A stretch of 64,000 bases of DNA from Pseudobdellovibrionaceae bacterium (GCA_020635075.1 JACKAM010000001.1:2170001-2234000), one strand, 5' to 3'. Positions 45,354 to 54,442 are shown, counted from the first letter of the stretch. Notes: generated from the letters alone by a model not told the origin. Translations and numbers: made by a program.

Positions 45354-46559
45354 CTAGTTCCTCCCAAATTTACGGCGAAACTCCATAAAGTGGTCGTAGA
45401 AGGAGTTCCCATTGATGGCGAAATTTCCCCTTCTATAGAGGTCAAATTCCCCATAGTCTGGAGTGCCTGCAGGATAGTACCCTCGATGAACAGCGACAAA
45501 GTGCGGACGATTCGCCGCCAGCATTGCCAGTGCTGAACCAGATGAAATCGAAAACGTATCTCCATCATGGATCACAATACCATTCAACCCATTTAGCTGG
45601 TGGTCACTAGGCACTTCATAGAGCTTAAAGGGCTCGCAGTTTTTTTGGACCACGATCTTTTTGTCTCCACTAAAACCAACAGTCATCACAACATTAGGTA
45701 AAGTCTTACGATCAATCTTTTTAAAGGGAAGAACTGGCACCTGTTTGTCTTTCGGTACAGCCACGGCCTGGGATTTGATTTCCTTCCAGTTTTGATCTAA
45801 AGGTCCCACCCGCGCACCGACTCTTTCCTTCAGCTTGATAAAGGCGTAATCCTTATGAGGCTCTCGCTCCTCATCATTGGTTCCAAACTCATAGTCCTCA
45901 ATCTCATAGTAACGCCACTCGTAAGGCTCTGCCGGGTTCTTTCTCACACTCTCGGGGACCCATACTTTTACAGAAAAAGTAAACTTTTTGATTTCTTGAT
46001 CTGTCATCCGTCTACCCGACCGGTGGTCTCGAAATGTATGAGCTGTTGTGATCACCATATCCCCATCCATGACAAGATGGCTCGATGACTGGCAGGGCCC
46101 TCCAGCTGGTGTTTTACATGCCCCATCCCGCCCGTCGTAAAACATGGCTCCGACACCATAAAACATCTTATCCACATCAGTGGCGGTGCGGTCATAGGGC
46201 AACGGACAGCGGCTATCTCGGCCCATGATGGCCGCAGGAATCACCTGCCCAAACTGCTTTAAGTTTTTCGCCAGGCCCGGCGAGTTGTCGCAGCCCTCGG
46301 GATGATAGCCATCGACAGGCTCGGTCCAACGCAAGACTGCCGGTGTGAATTGACCGCCGTAGATAGAGGACCCTCCATCACTAATAACGTAATCACCTCG
46401 GTGGGAGCTCGCACTGCCGGCGGCAAGGCTGGTGACAGAAACGGACAAACCAAAGACAAAAATGAGAACTAGAGCAACAGGCCCACGGCCCACTAAAGAT
46501 CGAGATAATCGATCTAACCGGCGATAGATTTGGTCTACAGGTGATGGGACCTTGTTCAT
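45354..46559 (-). CDS. Exported trypsin-like serine protease, copy 3
   Basis: The 401-aa protein is single (no tandem partner). Signal region LIFVFGLSVSVTSLAA. Triad: His in ITTAHTFRDH, Asp in KDYAFIKLKE, Ser in SISSGSALAML. The core is closer to copy 2B than to 2A (QAVAVPKDKQVPVLPFKK), while the N-terminus matches 2A, another sign of recombination. Confidence 0.8.
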   Translation of the reverse strand: MNKVPSPVDQIYRRLDRLSRSLVGRGPVALVLIFVFGLSVSVTSLAAGSASSHRGDYVISDGGSSIYGGQFTPAVLRWTEPVDGYHPEGCDNSPGLAKNLKQFGQVIPAAIMGRDSRCPLPYDRTATDVDKMFYGVGAMFYDGRDGACKTPAGGPCQSSSHLVMDGDMVITTAHTFRDHRSGRRMTDQEIKKFTFSVKVWVPESVRKNPAEPYEWRYYEIEDYEFGTNDEEREPHKDYAFIKLKERVGARVGPLDQNWKEIKSQAVAVPKDKQVPVLPFKKIDRKTLPNVVMTVGFSGDKKIVVQKNCEPFKLYEVPSDHQLNGLNGIVIHDGDTFSISSGSALAMLAANRPHFVAVHRGYYPAGTPDYGEFDLYRRGNFAINGNSFYDHFMEFRRKFGRN

Positions 46560-46593
46560 GCTAATTGAGTCTTCCTTTAGTCCTGAATTCCTA

Positions 46594-46608
46594 GCTAAAT
46601 CCGTACCA
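46594..46608 (-). promoter_or_regulatory. sigma-54 promoter of protease copy 3
   Basis: Same near-consensus element as at 34747 (GG complement at 46606-46607, GC at 46594-46595, ten bases between). It drives away from the plus-strand promoter at 46836. Confidence 0.75.
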
Positions 46609-46750
46609 AATCAAAACGATTGAAAGCCCTCAGGCCCCCATCGCTTCGCCCTCAATATCGGGATTTTTCACGCACTTTTGGATTTCTTGGAAAATCGGAG
46701 AATATTTTTACACTTCAAATTACATTCTCGACGGACGCCTCAGCCTCGAT

Positions 46751-46787
46751 TCCGAAACTTCGGACAAATCTGTCCGAAAACTCGGAC
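46751..46787. promoter_or_regulatory. Shared palindrome pair between two divergent sigma-54 promoters
   Basis: TCCGAAACTTCGGA (46751-46764) and GTCCGAAAACTCGGAC (46772-46787). The inner arms can also pair with each other (TTCGGACA/TGTCCGAA, 8 bp). It is about 50 bp from the plus promoter and 145 bp from the minus promoter, suitable for an activator serving both. Confidence 0.7.
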
Positions 46788-46835
46788 TGGATTTGGCTCA
46801 GATCAAAATAAACGAGGTTTAAGGCCTGAGAGCCC

Positions 46836-46850
46836 CGGCCCTGGCCTTGC
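46836..46850 (+). promoter_or_regulatory. sigma-54-type promoter of the type-2 toxin, copy A
   Basis: CGG (GG at 46837-46838), ten bases, GC (46849-46850) in TTGCTC context, followed by CTATGG as in the 54.4 kb copy. The first base of the -24 box is C instead of T. Confidence 0.6.
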
Positions 46851-46924
46851 TCTATGGGGGGCATCACTGTTTTGGAGCCATCGACAGATGGACTGAATTC
46901 TTTCAACAATAAGGGGTTTTGAAT

Positions 46925-48766
46925 ATGCGGTGGATATTTGGAGTCATGGCCGTGATCGGATTAGGCACTCCCGAGTTGGCGTGGGCCGACTCTCTGGCTC
47001 AGACGGAATTGTGCGAGTTTATGAATCAAGAGACCACAAGGCGAAGTCAGTGGCAGCAAAGCCAAATCGAGGGGATGGAGTTTGAGCTACCCACAATCAA
47101 GGAGGGTTGGGCTGGGGCCAATCCCTACGAATCTTGGACAAAGAGCCAATGGAAAGGCAAACATATAGACCCCAATCCCCTGGAGGACATCCAGGAGTTA
47201 CAGGGCCTCAAGTCCGCTCATAGCCTACTCTCTCATGTGGACAACCCTTGGGAAAAAATGGACCAAAACGTCAAAGAGGTCCTATCCAGTCTTTATCAAA
47301 GATCCCAGTCTCTCAATCAATCTAAAGGACTTGTGCGCCAAGTGCTAAAAAAACACGGCTGTAGCTCTGACGTAGTCGATCAATACACCACTTCAGAAAT
47401 CACCAGCTCAACTGTGCTCCCAGAACTGGCAGAACAGATCGATCCTGCCCTAAAGACTCCTAATTGGTTTGAAAACCAACAACTCGGCTCACTAAGCGAA
47501 GGGATAAAAGATAAACTCCTGAAACTCTCCAGAACGGCAGCCTGGGACAAATCAGAGTACAACGCGCCCTGCGCTCAAGCCCTACAGACTGCCGAAACCA
47601 TATGTTCGGGACTTGTAGGCTCAGAGCAGGTTTACTTCTTTTTGCAGACGCAACAGGAAAACAACAAGAGACCAACTGAGAAATTGGCAGCCGACTCCGG
47701 GGAAGACAGCACTCGAAGCGCAAATAACCCACGTGCAGACAATACGAACAGAGTGACAGTTTGTCTGCCATCCGGCGGGACCAGTCCATCGGGCGATGCC
47801 AACTACGCCAAGTTCTCGTTCCATAATATGCAAAGATTCGAGCAATACGGATGGCCCAAAATGCTCAAAGGCATTCACAATCAGGTGAGAGATTGCCGGC
47901 AAATCAGAAGGCAGAGCTCCTGTAATCTCAAACTCGCCATGCGCGACCTTGAAGAAATCCGGGACCATCAGCTCCAGGACAGTCGTTTTAACCTTAACCC
48001 CTCCCCCGAACGCACCTTCCGACGAGCAAACTTCGACCAGGGACTTCCCCACTGCTACATTAAAACACCGGAATGCATGGGCCGTATCGACCAACACCTC
48101 AAGAAAAGCGGCTACGATGGCGGGCTCGACGAGTTTTGTCAGTTTCAAACCTCCCCCGCCGATATATGCGGACCCCTGCAATGGACCGAGAACGGGCCGC
48201 GAAGGGCGAAGTCCTACGACTACTTGGTCGTTCAAAGTGATCAATTCATCAAAGATCTCCTCGACTCACGAAGCCCCGAAGAATATTATAAGGATCCTGT
48301 CACGACCACTATAGTCGCAGGGGGAGTCATCGGAGGTGTAGCCGGTGGGGTCTCGGCAGGGTTGAACAGCAACTGGGATCCGGAATCCATCGGAAAAGGG
48401 ATCTTGGTCGGATCAGCTACCGGGGCTTTGACAGTCATGAGCGCAGGGACAAACTTTTCCACAGCAATCATTGCCGGAGGATTCTTGTCGGGAGGATCGG
48501 ACGTTATTCATCAAATATGGATCGAACGAGAAGAAACTATCAATCTGGGCCGAACAGCAAAATCGGTTCTCGTCGGTGGCATTGCTGGGGGTGTAGCGCA
48601 AGGGGCGGGAAATCTTGCCTATCACAAAACAAAAGTTCTTCACGAATCTTTCAATACTCTTTCATCAAGGCAGGCTCTTAATGAAGTCCTTGCAAGTGCT
48701 ACAACTTCCGCATCGGTTGCAGTCGGAACTCAATTCCTTGAGCACCTTGGGGAGTGCAGACCGTGA
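46925..48766 (+). CDS. Exported type-2 polymorphic toxin, copy A, glycine-zipper C-terminus
   Basis: The 613-aa protein has a signal peptide (VIGLGTPELAWA). Residues 25-415 form a Cys-containing N-terminal domain nearly identical to copy B at 54517. After DICGP the sequences part completely. Here the tail has Gly-rich hydrophobic segments (IVAGGVIGGVAGGVSAG, SAGTNFSTAIIAGGFLSGG, VLVGGIAGGVAQG), suggesting membrane insertion or pore formation. The next gene is a four-helix membrane protein, a plausible matching immunity. The ATG at 46925 has GGGG eight bases upstream. Confidence 0.65.
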   Translation: MRWIFGVMAVIGLGTPELAWADSLAQTELCEFMNQETTRRSQWQQSQIEGMEFELPTIKEGWAGANPYESWTKSQWKGKHIDPNPLEDIQELQGLKSAHSLLSHVDNPWEKMDQNVKEVLSSLYQRSQSLNQSKGLVRQVLKKHGCSSDVVDQYTTSEITSSTVLPELAEQIDPALKTPNWFENQQLGSLSEGIKDKLLKLSRTAAWDKSEYNAPCAQALQTAETICSGLVGSEQVYFFLQTQQENNKRPTEKLAADSGEDSTRSANNPRADNTNRVTVCLPSGGTSPSGDANYAKFSFHNMQRFEQYGWPKMLKGIHNQVRDCRQIRRQSSCNLKLAMRDLEEIRDHQLQDSRFNLNPSPERTFRRANFDQGLPHCYIKTPECMGRIDQHLKKSGYDGGLDEFCQFQTSPADICGPLQWTENGPRRAKSYDYLVVQSDQFIKDLLDSRSPEEYYKDPVTTTIVAGGVIGGVAGGVSAGLNSNWDPESIGKGILVGSATGALTVMSAGTNFSTAIIAGGFLSGGSDVIHQIWIEREETINLGRTAKSVLVGGIAGGVAQGAGNLAYHKTKVLHESFNTLSSRQALNEVLASATTSASVAVGTQFLEHLGECRP

Positions 48767-48829
48767 TCTTCCATCATTTCATCATAATTAGAATTCAGAT
48801 TTTTGAATTGTGCTTACCAGGAAGAAAAT

Positions 48830-49306
48830 ATGACAGATGACCAGCTTGTGACGGTTGTCACAATTGCCATACCAGTCCTGTTGATTCTAAACCTGCTTGA
48901 ACGGCGCAGGATAATGAAGAAGATTTGGGAAGGTGCGGAAAACCGCGGGGCGATCGAAAAAGGGCTCGTTATCAACAGAATTGGATTTGTCCTTGGGATC
49001 GCTCTTTTACTCATGTTCTACTATCAGGTCTTTTGGATCGGCCAGCTTGGCCATAGACCGCTCACTCACAGAGAGATTTGTCTGTGGGCGATCGGTCTGT
49101 TTGGGCCAGCTCTCGCCGGACTTTCCATTTTCAGACACTTCCTCAAGAAGAAATATAGGGATTCACAAGACCCTGGAGATCTGAGAAGGATTCAGCTCAG
49201 ACTTTATAGCAACACCTTTTACATTATCTGTTGTTACGCGATCTTGTTCTTTCATCTATTTCAGTACATCCGAATTCTCATGGGATGGGTGGAGTACCCA
49301 GAATGA
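48830..49306 (+). CDS. Four-helix membrane protein, probable immunity to toxin A
   Basis: The 158-aa protein has membrane helices near VVTIAIPVLLILNLL, GFVLGIALLLMFYYQVFWIG, EICLWAIGLFGPALAGL and FYIICCYAILFFHLF. It starts 64 bases after the toxin with AGGAAG upstream. Immunity proteins to pore-forming toxins are typically integral membrane proteins, which fits. No family recognised. Confidence 0.6.
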   Translation: MTDDQLVTVVTIAIPVLLILNLLERRRIMKKIWEGAENRGAIEKGLVINRIGFVLGIALLLMFYYQVFWIGQLGHRPLTHREICLWAIGLFGPALAGLSIFRHFLKKKYRDSQDPGDLRRIQLRLYSNTFYIICCYAILFFHLFQYIRILMGWVEYPE

Positions 49307-49443
49307 GCAAGGAGCCGTCGTTTGGCTATTGCTCCTGGCAACAAGCCAGGAGCTTGAATACTCCTGCAATCGAGGCACGGCCAGGCCAATCTCCCAAACA
49401 CTGACAGCGGCTCAGGAAGAGGACCTATCTCCGATGAAATTGA

Positions 49444-49517
49444 CTCAGAGACAACTCGGATAGGACCAAAGAAGACTTCGCCGAGTTCGGCATCACTTCG
49501 ACGATTACAACGACTAG
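49444..49517 (+). pseudogene. Remnant of an EndoU-type immunity gene 3' end
   Basis: This 74-bp stretch matches the last 25 codons of the immunity genes at 29206 and 41752 (LRDNSD then TKEDFAEFGI) with a Trp-to-Arg change and a one-base deletion that shifts the frame before the stop. It marks an earlier toxin/immunity cassette at this site. Confidence 0.75.
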
Positions 49518-49542
49518 CTCGTTTTGGGGCGAATATGGGTAT

Positions 49543-51528
49543 CTACTTACAGTCGTAAAGCCGCTTCATTTTGCAGAGAACTTTCACGCGGTTTGAGACC
49601 CGCTGGAAAATATCCTCGTGGGGCTGGCCGATCTCAGACTTGCCGGTGTTCAATCCTGCAAGACCACGGCGTTTCGGGTCCTTTTCGCCACCAGGAAGGT
49701 AGTTTTTAAGATTAAACTTGTTAAAGGGATTTGGGTCTCTTTTGCCATCACCAAGACTTGATGGTCCGCGATAACCACCGCGAGAGTCCACTGGAACTCC
49801 ACTTACAGAATAACCGCCTCCACCACCGACACCCTTTAAGATGTCCGTGTCATAGCCGCCACCTTGGCCACCACCCTGACCCCCATCGCCGCCAAAGGGA
49901 AAGCCTCCGCCGCCGCCTGAGCCGCCGGTAAAGCCGCCACCATTTTGTGGAACGCCATTGGCTCTTGCAGCCGATCCCATGCCGTCACCAAATACAGCGT
50001 TTTGTTTTTGCGCATCAACAGTCGGTACATTCAAGTCACTGCCGTCGACTTTGCGAGTACCAAAGTCCGCCTGGCTAAAGCCACTGCCATTGCCACGGTT
50101 GACCTGTTGGCCGCCGTTTAAGCCTCGGCAAAGAGGATCGTACTGAGCCGCAGGGCCACGACACTTCACACAAATGGGATTGGACGCATTCACCGGATCA
50201 TTACAGTCGCCGTTAAATACAGGCTGCTGATCAATATCTGGAAAACCTGTGTTTTGTGCCGTCGCAGCCTTCTCGCACATCTCAGCAAACTTACTAGCCG
50301 CTGCACTTTGTACGGCCTGCTGACCCATGGCTGCTACATTTGCATTATAACTGGTGCAACGTTCACGGCGACCATTGGCAGTGGCAAATACCGATTGATA
50401 ATTACTCTTCCAACTGGCAGGACACCGCTGACCTTGCCCTTTGTTTTGCCGCCAAACAGTTTCCAATTGGTCACAGTCGCGAAGAACTTGTTTATATTTG
50501 TTCTCCACTTTTTCGCAGCGATCTTCGCAAGAGCCCTTTTCAGTAAAACACTTGGCTCCAAGTGCTGTGTTAGCAACAGCGCCACCTTGACCAAGGGCCT
50601 TCATCAACTGGCAGTTTTTAGCAATTCCATCGGGATCATTGCCGTTGCCACTCATGGCATAAATGCCGAGGGCACCCATGGCCAGTGATCCAACGGCTGC
50701 CACCGAGCCCGCACTCGGACCACTTAAGCCCGAGACACATTGAATGGGATCATTACAACAGATCCGCGCCTTGTTCTGTGAGTCTTCACAGTAGTCACGG
50801 TCACTGTTCACTTCAGCTTCCTGGGGAAATCCTGCCGGAGGTCCTTCACCCACTTGCTGCTGTCCGGGTTGCTGTTCGTCAGGGTTTCTGGCCTGACCGG
50901 TCTCGGGACGACCGTCGGGTCCACACTTGAGAATTCCTGACTGTTGAAGGGCCGTATTGCCCTCTGGATAACAAGTGGGAGATCCATCCGCATCGCAAAG
51001 AGGTGAACCGGCACTAGCCTGCCTCACGTCATTCACACAAGAAGCTGTTGTTGCACCGGCGCCAGGATTCGTCGGATCCGTCTTACTCGGATCACCATTC
51101 TCGGGCCTTGCCGCCGGCATCGGTGCCGCAACCGGCGCAGCCTTTTGTGGATCAGCACCGTTGGGGCAAGGCATTCCAAACTGACAAGTAGACGAGGCTC
51201 CGAGGGATTCGCCAGCTCGGGGGGCCGATCCAAACCGATCCCACTCAATGGGATCCGGAAACTGCACTTCATCCCAACCCACTCCGTAACCAGAAAGGTT
51301 GGAGTAGTTCTCATTGTAGTGGACCACATTCGAAGTGCTCAGTTTGAAGGATGGAGTGAATGAACCATCTGGGTGGCGCTTTCCACAGTGATTCATATGC
51401 CTGTCGAACTCATAGGGGCAATGAAGACCCGGATCACCCTCTTCGGCCCAAGTCATGGGGGCCCAAAAGAAAGAAGTCATCGCAAGTAAACACACGGATT
51501 TCCAGGAAAACACGGAAAGAAGCTTCAT
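49543..51528 (-). CDS. Exported Cys/Gly-rich island protein, copy 4
   Basis: The 661-aa protein has a signal peptide (AMTSFFWAPMTWAEE). N-terminal domain as in copies 2 and 3. The central block alternates between copy-1-like (KNCQLMKALGQGG) and copy-2-like text, and has private changes (SPTCYPEGN, ILKCGPDGRP). The last 100 residues are shared by all. Confidence 0.72.
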   Translation of the reverse strand: MKLLSVFSWKSVCLLAMTSFFWAPMTWAEEGDPGLHCPYEFDRHMNHCGKRHPDGSFTPSFKLSTSNVVHYNENYSNLSGYGVGWDEVQFPDPIEWDRFGSAPRAGESLGASSTCQFGMPCPNGADPQKAAPVAAPMPAARPENGDPSKTDPTNPGAGATTASCVNDVRQASAGSPLCDADGSPTCYPEGNTALQQSGILKCGPDGRPETGQARNPDEQQPGQQQVGEGPPAGFPQEAEVNSDRDYCEDSQNKARICCNDPIQCVSGLSGPSAGSVAAVGSLAMGALGIYAMSGNGNDPDGIAKNCQLMKALGQGGAVANTALGAKCFTEKGSCEDRCEKVENKYKQVLRDCDQLETVWRQNKGQGQRCPASWKSNYQSVFATANGRRERCTSYNANVAAMGQQAVQSAAASKFAEMCEKAATAQNTGFPDIDQQPVFNGDCNDPVNASNPICVKCRGPAAQYDPLCRGLNGGQQVNRGNGSGFSQADFGTRKVDGSDLNVPTVDAQKQNAVFGDGMGSAARANGVPQNGGGFTGGSGGGGGFPFGGDGGQGGGQGGGYDTDILKGVGGGGGYSVSGVPVDSRGGYRGPSSLGDGKRDPNPFNKFNLKNYLPGGEKDPKRRGLAGLNTGKSEIGQPHEDIFQRVSNRVKVLCKMKRLYDCK

Positions 51529-51577
51529 ATTTGTCCCACCCTTAATGGGGCCATGGCAGATCACCTGGCCCAAAGTC

Positions 51578-51605
51578 TTATCGACTGAGGGGACGCCTCA
51601 CTTTA
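51578..51605 (-). promoter_or_regulatory. sigma-28-like promoter of Cys/Gly-rich copy 4
   Basis: Minus strand: TAAA (51602-51605), 16 bases, GTCGATAA (51578-51585), with a GGGCCA/TGGCCC leader hairpin before the start at 51528. Confidence 0.45.
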
Positions 51606-51802
51606 GAACAATCAGTGATCCAATTGCATTTGTCGAGTAATCACCTCTTCTGGAATCAAATGCTGCCAAAGTGTTGCTCAAAAAACCCTTTTGTTAACTT
51701 GGATTAATTAAGACAGATTCTCCGCCTTCTGGATAGCACAACCGCGCGAGGTTCTTTCGAAGACAAGGCCAGGATGATTTCGAAACCTGTAGCACCTTCG
51801 GA

Positions 51803-52942
51803 CTAGTTCCGACCCCATTTCCTGCGGAACTCCATAAAGTGGTCATGAAGGGAGTTGCCATCAACTGCAAAATTACCCCTTCGATTTAGGTCAAACTCAC
51901 CCCTCATATTAGTCCCCTCGGGGTAAAATCCGCGATGAAGAGCAGCAAAATGTGGGCGCCCATCAACTAAGAGGGTCAAAGCCGACCCAGATGACATTGA
52001 TTCCGTATCCCCATCATGAATAACCAATCCCGGCCAACGGTTAAGCTGATGACCGTTGGGAACATCATAAAACATAAATGGCTGACAATTCTTCTGAACG
52101 TCAACTCCTTTGTCGATACTATATCCAACCGTCATTCCTAAATTAGGAACCCTCGAACGGTCAATTTTTTTGAATGGAAGAGGAGGTGGGAGATTACTCT
52201 TCGGCACCTCAATTCGCCGATTTCTTATTTCATTCCAGTTGGAGTCCAGAGGTCCAACCATTTCCCCAACTCGATCCCTTAGCTTCAAAAACACATAGTC
52301 CTTATTTGGATTTGCATTCTCATCATTGGTTCCGAATTCGTAGTCCTCAATTTCATAATAGCGCCATTCATAGGCGACCTTTGGATCCTGCCTCATCCCC
52401 TCCGGAATCCATACCTTTGCTGAAAAAACGTACTTCTTGATCTCAGCATCGCTCATTCGGCGTCCGGAAATCTTGTCACGAAAGGTATGTGCCGTTGTGA
52501 TCACCATATCCCCATCCATGACCAAATGACTGGTGGTTTGGCAAGGTTTACCGTTGACGGCTCTGCAAGCCCCGTCCCGCCCGTCGTAAAACATCATGCC
52601 CACACCATAAAACATCTTGTCCACATCAGTGGCCGTGCGGTCATAGGGCAACGGACAGCGGCTATCTCGGCCCATGATGGCCGCAGGAATCACCTGCCCA
52701 AACTGCTTCAAGTTTTTCGCCAGCCCTGGCGAGTTGTCACAGCCCTCGGGATGATAGCCATCGACTGGCTCGGTCCAACGCAAGACTGCAGGGGTGAATT
52801 GACCACCATAAATTGAGGAGCCACCGTCACTAATAACGTAATCGCCCCGGCGGGAGTTCGCACTGCCTGCTGCCGTTGCCATTGATGGTAGCACTAGAGC
52901 GGAAATTAGATAGGTTGCAAAAACACAAGACAGGCGTCCCAT
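51803..52942 (-). CDS. Exported trypsin-like serine protease, copy 4B
   Basis: The 379-aa protein starts at 52942 inside the TGATG stop-start junction of the upstream protease, exactly as copy 2B does. Signal peptide VFATYLISALVLPSMATA is nearly that of 2B. Triad: His in ITTAHTFRD, Asp in KDYVFLKL, Ser in SMSSGSALTLL. Confidence 0.78.
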   Translation of the reverse strand: MGRLSCVFATYLISALVLPSMATAAGSANSRRGDYVISDGGSSIYGGQFTPAVLRWTEPVDGYHPEGCDNSPGLAKNLKQFGQVIPAAIMGRDSRCPLPYDRTATDVDKMFYGVGMMFYDGRDGACRAVNGKPCQTTSHLVMDGDMVITTAHTFRDKISGRRMSDAEIKKYVFSAKVWIPEGMRQDPKVAYEWRYYEIEDYEFGTNDENANPNKDYVFLKLRDRVGEMVGPLDSNWNEIRNRRIEVPKSNLPPPLPFKKIDRSRVPNLGMTVGYSIDKGVDVQKNCQPFMFYDVPNGHQLNRWPGLVIHDGDTESMSSGSALTLLVDGRPHFAALHRGFYPEGTNMRGEFDLNRRGNFAVDGNSLHDHFMEFRRKWGRN

Positions 52943-54147
52943 CAATTCCGCCCCCATTTGCGGCGGAATTCCATGAAATGGTCATATATAGAGTTCGATT
53001 CAATACCCCAGTTAAAACGATTCCAAATATCAAATTGCCCATGTAATGAGGTTCTGTCTGGATAAAACCCAACATTTACCCCTGCAAAATGGGGTTCCCC
53101 ATCAACTAACAGCGAATAAGCCATGCCAGATGACATTCCATTTGTATCAGCTTCAACAATAATCGTCCCTGGATACTGCCCCATTCTATGACCATTTGGA
53201 GGATCATGAATCGCAAATGGCTGGCAGTTTTTTTGAGGCTCCCACCCCTTATCCTTCTGAAATCCAACGCCCATCCCAATGTTCGGCACCTGTTTCCTAT
53301 CAAACTTTTTGAATGGGAGGGGACGTACAAGTTTGTCATCGGCGACTCGACGCCTATTGCTTCGGATTTCTCGACCCGAGGAATCCATTGGCGAAACCGT
53401 CTGACCAACACGCTCCTTGAGTTTTACAAATGCATAATCCTCCTGAGGCCGATTACGCTCATCACTACCTCCAAACTCAACCGACTCTATCTCATATTCT
53501 CTAAACTCATAGGCTTCATTCTTGTTTCGCCTCATTTCTTCTGGAATCCAAACTTTTGAATAGAATCTAAATTCTCTGATTTCCCTGTCAGAAAGTCTGC
53601 GCGACTTATCAATCGACCTAAATGTGTGAGCTGTGGTCACCACAATGTCCCCATCAACAACAAGATGGCCAGTTGCTCCACATCTTATACCCGAGGGACT
53701 CATACAGGCCGAATCATTGCCCATATAAAAGAATGATCCCACTCCATAAAATTTCCGATCTACGTCAGTCGCTCCCCGGCCGTATGGCAAGGGACATCTG
53801 GAATCCTCCCCCATCAATACAACTGGAATTACCTGCCCAAACTGCTTTAAGTTTTTCGCCAGCCCTGGCGAGTTGTCGCAGCCCTCGGGATGATAACCAT
53901 CGACTGGCTCTGTCCAACGCAAGACTGCAGGGGTGAATTGACCGCCATAGATAGAGGACCCGCCATCACTAATAACGTAATCGCCCCGGCGGGAGTTCAC
54001 ACTGCCGGCGGCAAGACTGGTGACAGAAATGGACAACTGAAAGACCAGAAGCAGAACCAACTCAAAAACAAAACAGCCCCGCAATGACCGAAATAAACGA
54101 TCTAACTGCCGAGAGATTTGGTCTACTGATGATAGGACGCTGTTCAT
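52942..54147 (-). CDS. Exported trypsin-like serine protease, copy 4A (diverged core)
   Basis: The 401-aa protein has an N-terminus up to NLKQFGQVIP that matches the other copies almost base for base. The rest is clearly older (VVLMGEDSRCPLPYGRGATD, FYSKVWIPEEMRR). His (VTTAHTFRS) and Asp (EDYAFVKL) are kept; the Ser motif is SSGMAYSLL instead of SSGSA. A conserved front end has been pasted onto a divergent protease. Confidence 0.78.
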   Translation of the reverse strand: MNSVLSSVDQISRQLDRLFRSLRGCFVFELVLLLVFQLSISVTSLAAGSVNSRRGDYVISDGGSSIYGGQFTPAVLRWTEPVDGYHPEGCDNSPGLAKNLKQFGQVIPVVLMGEDSRCPLPYGRGATDVDRKFYGVGSFFYMGNDSACMSPSGIRCGATGHLVVDGDIVVTTAHTFRSIDKSRRLSDREIREFRFYSKVWIPEEMRRNKNEAYEFREYEIESVEFGGSDERNRPQEDYAFVKLKERVGQTVSPMDSSGREIRSNRRRVADDKLVRPLPFKKFDRKQVPNIGMGVGFQKDKGWEPQKNCQPFAIHDPPNGHRMGQYPGTIIVEADTNGMSSGMAYSLLVDGEPHFAGVNVGFYPDRTSLHGQFDIWNRFNWGIESNSIYDHFMEFRRKWGRN

Positions 54148-54181
54148 GCTAATTGAGTCTTCCTTTAGTCCTGATTTCCTA

Positions 54182-54196
54182 GCTAAATCCGTACCA
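54182..54196 (-). promoter_or_regulatory. sigma-54 promoter of protease operon 4
   Basis: Same near-consensus element as 34747 and 46594 (GC at 54182-54183, GG complement at 54194-54195). The leader with AAAGGAAG leads to the ATG at 54147. Confidence 0.75.
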
Positions 54197-54342
54197 AATC
54201 AAAACGATTCAAAGCCCTTTGGCCCTTACCGCTTCGCCCTCAATATCGGGTTTTTTCACGCCCTTTTGGATTTCTTGGAAAACCGGCGATTTCTTTTACA
54301 CCTTGATCCTCATCCCCGATGGGTGGGGGCTTCATCCTCGAT

Positions 54343-54379
54343 TCCGAGACTTCGGACTGATTTGTCCGAAGACTCGGAC
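54343..54379. promoter_or_regulatory. Shared palindrome pair between divergent sigma-54 promoters, second locus
   Basis: TCCGAGACTTCGGA (54343-54356) and GTCCGAAGACTCGGAC (54364-54379). Loop bases differ from the 46.75 kb copy while the stems are kept. It lies about 50 bp from the plus promoter and 150 bp from the minus promoter. Confidence 0.7.
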
Positions 54380-54427
54380 TGGAATTGGCTCAGATTAAAA
54401 TAAACGAGGTTTAAGGACCACGAGATC

Positions 54428-54442
54428 TGGTCCTCCCCTTGC
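54428..54442 (+). promoter_or_regulatory. sigma-54-type promoter of the type-2 toxin, copy B
   Basis: TGG (54428-54430), ten bases, GC (54441-54442) in TTGCTC context, then CTATGG. The predicted start is about 60 bases before the ATG at 54517. Confidence 0.62.

Noticed and set aside
47621..48244. 207-aa open frame antisense to type-2 toxin A, repeated in part at 55213-55740
   Set aside because: It mirrors the conserved toxin region; no start signal or recognisable domain.
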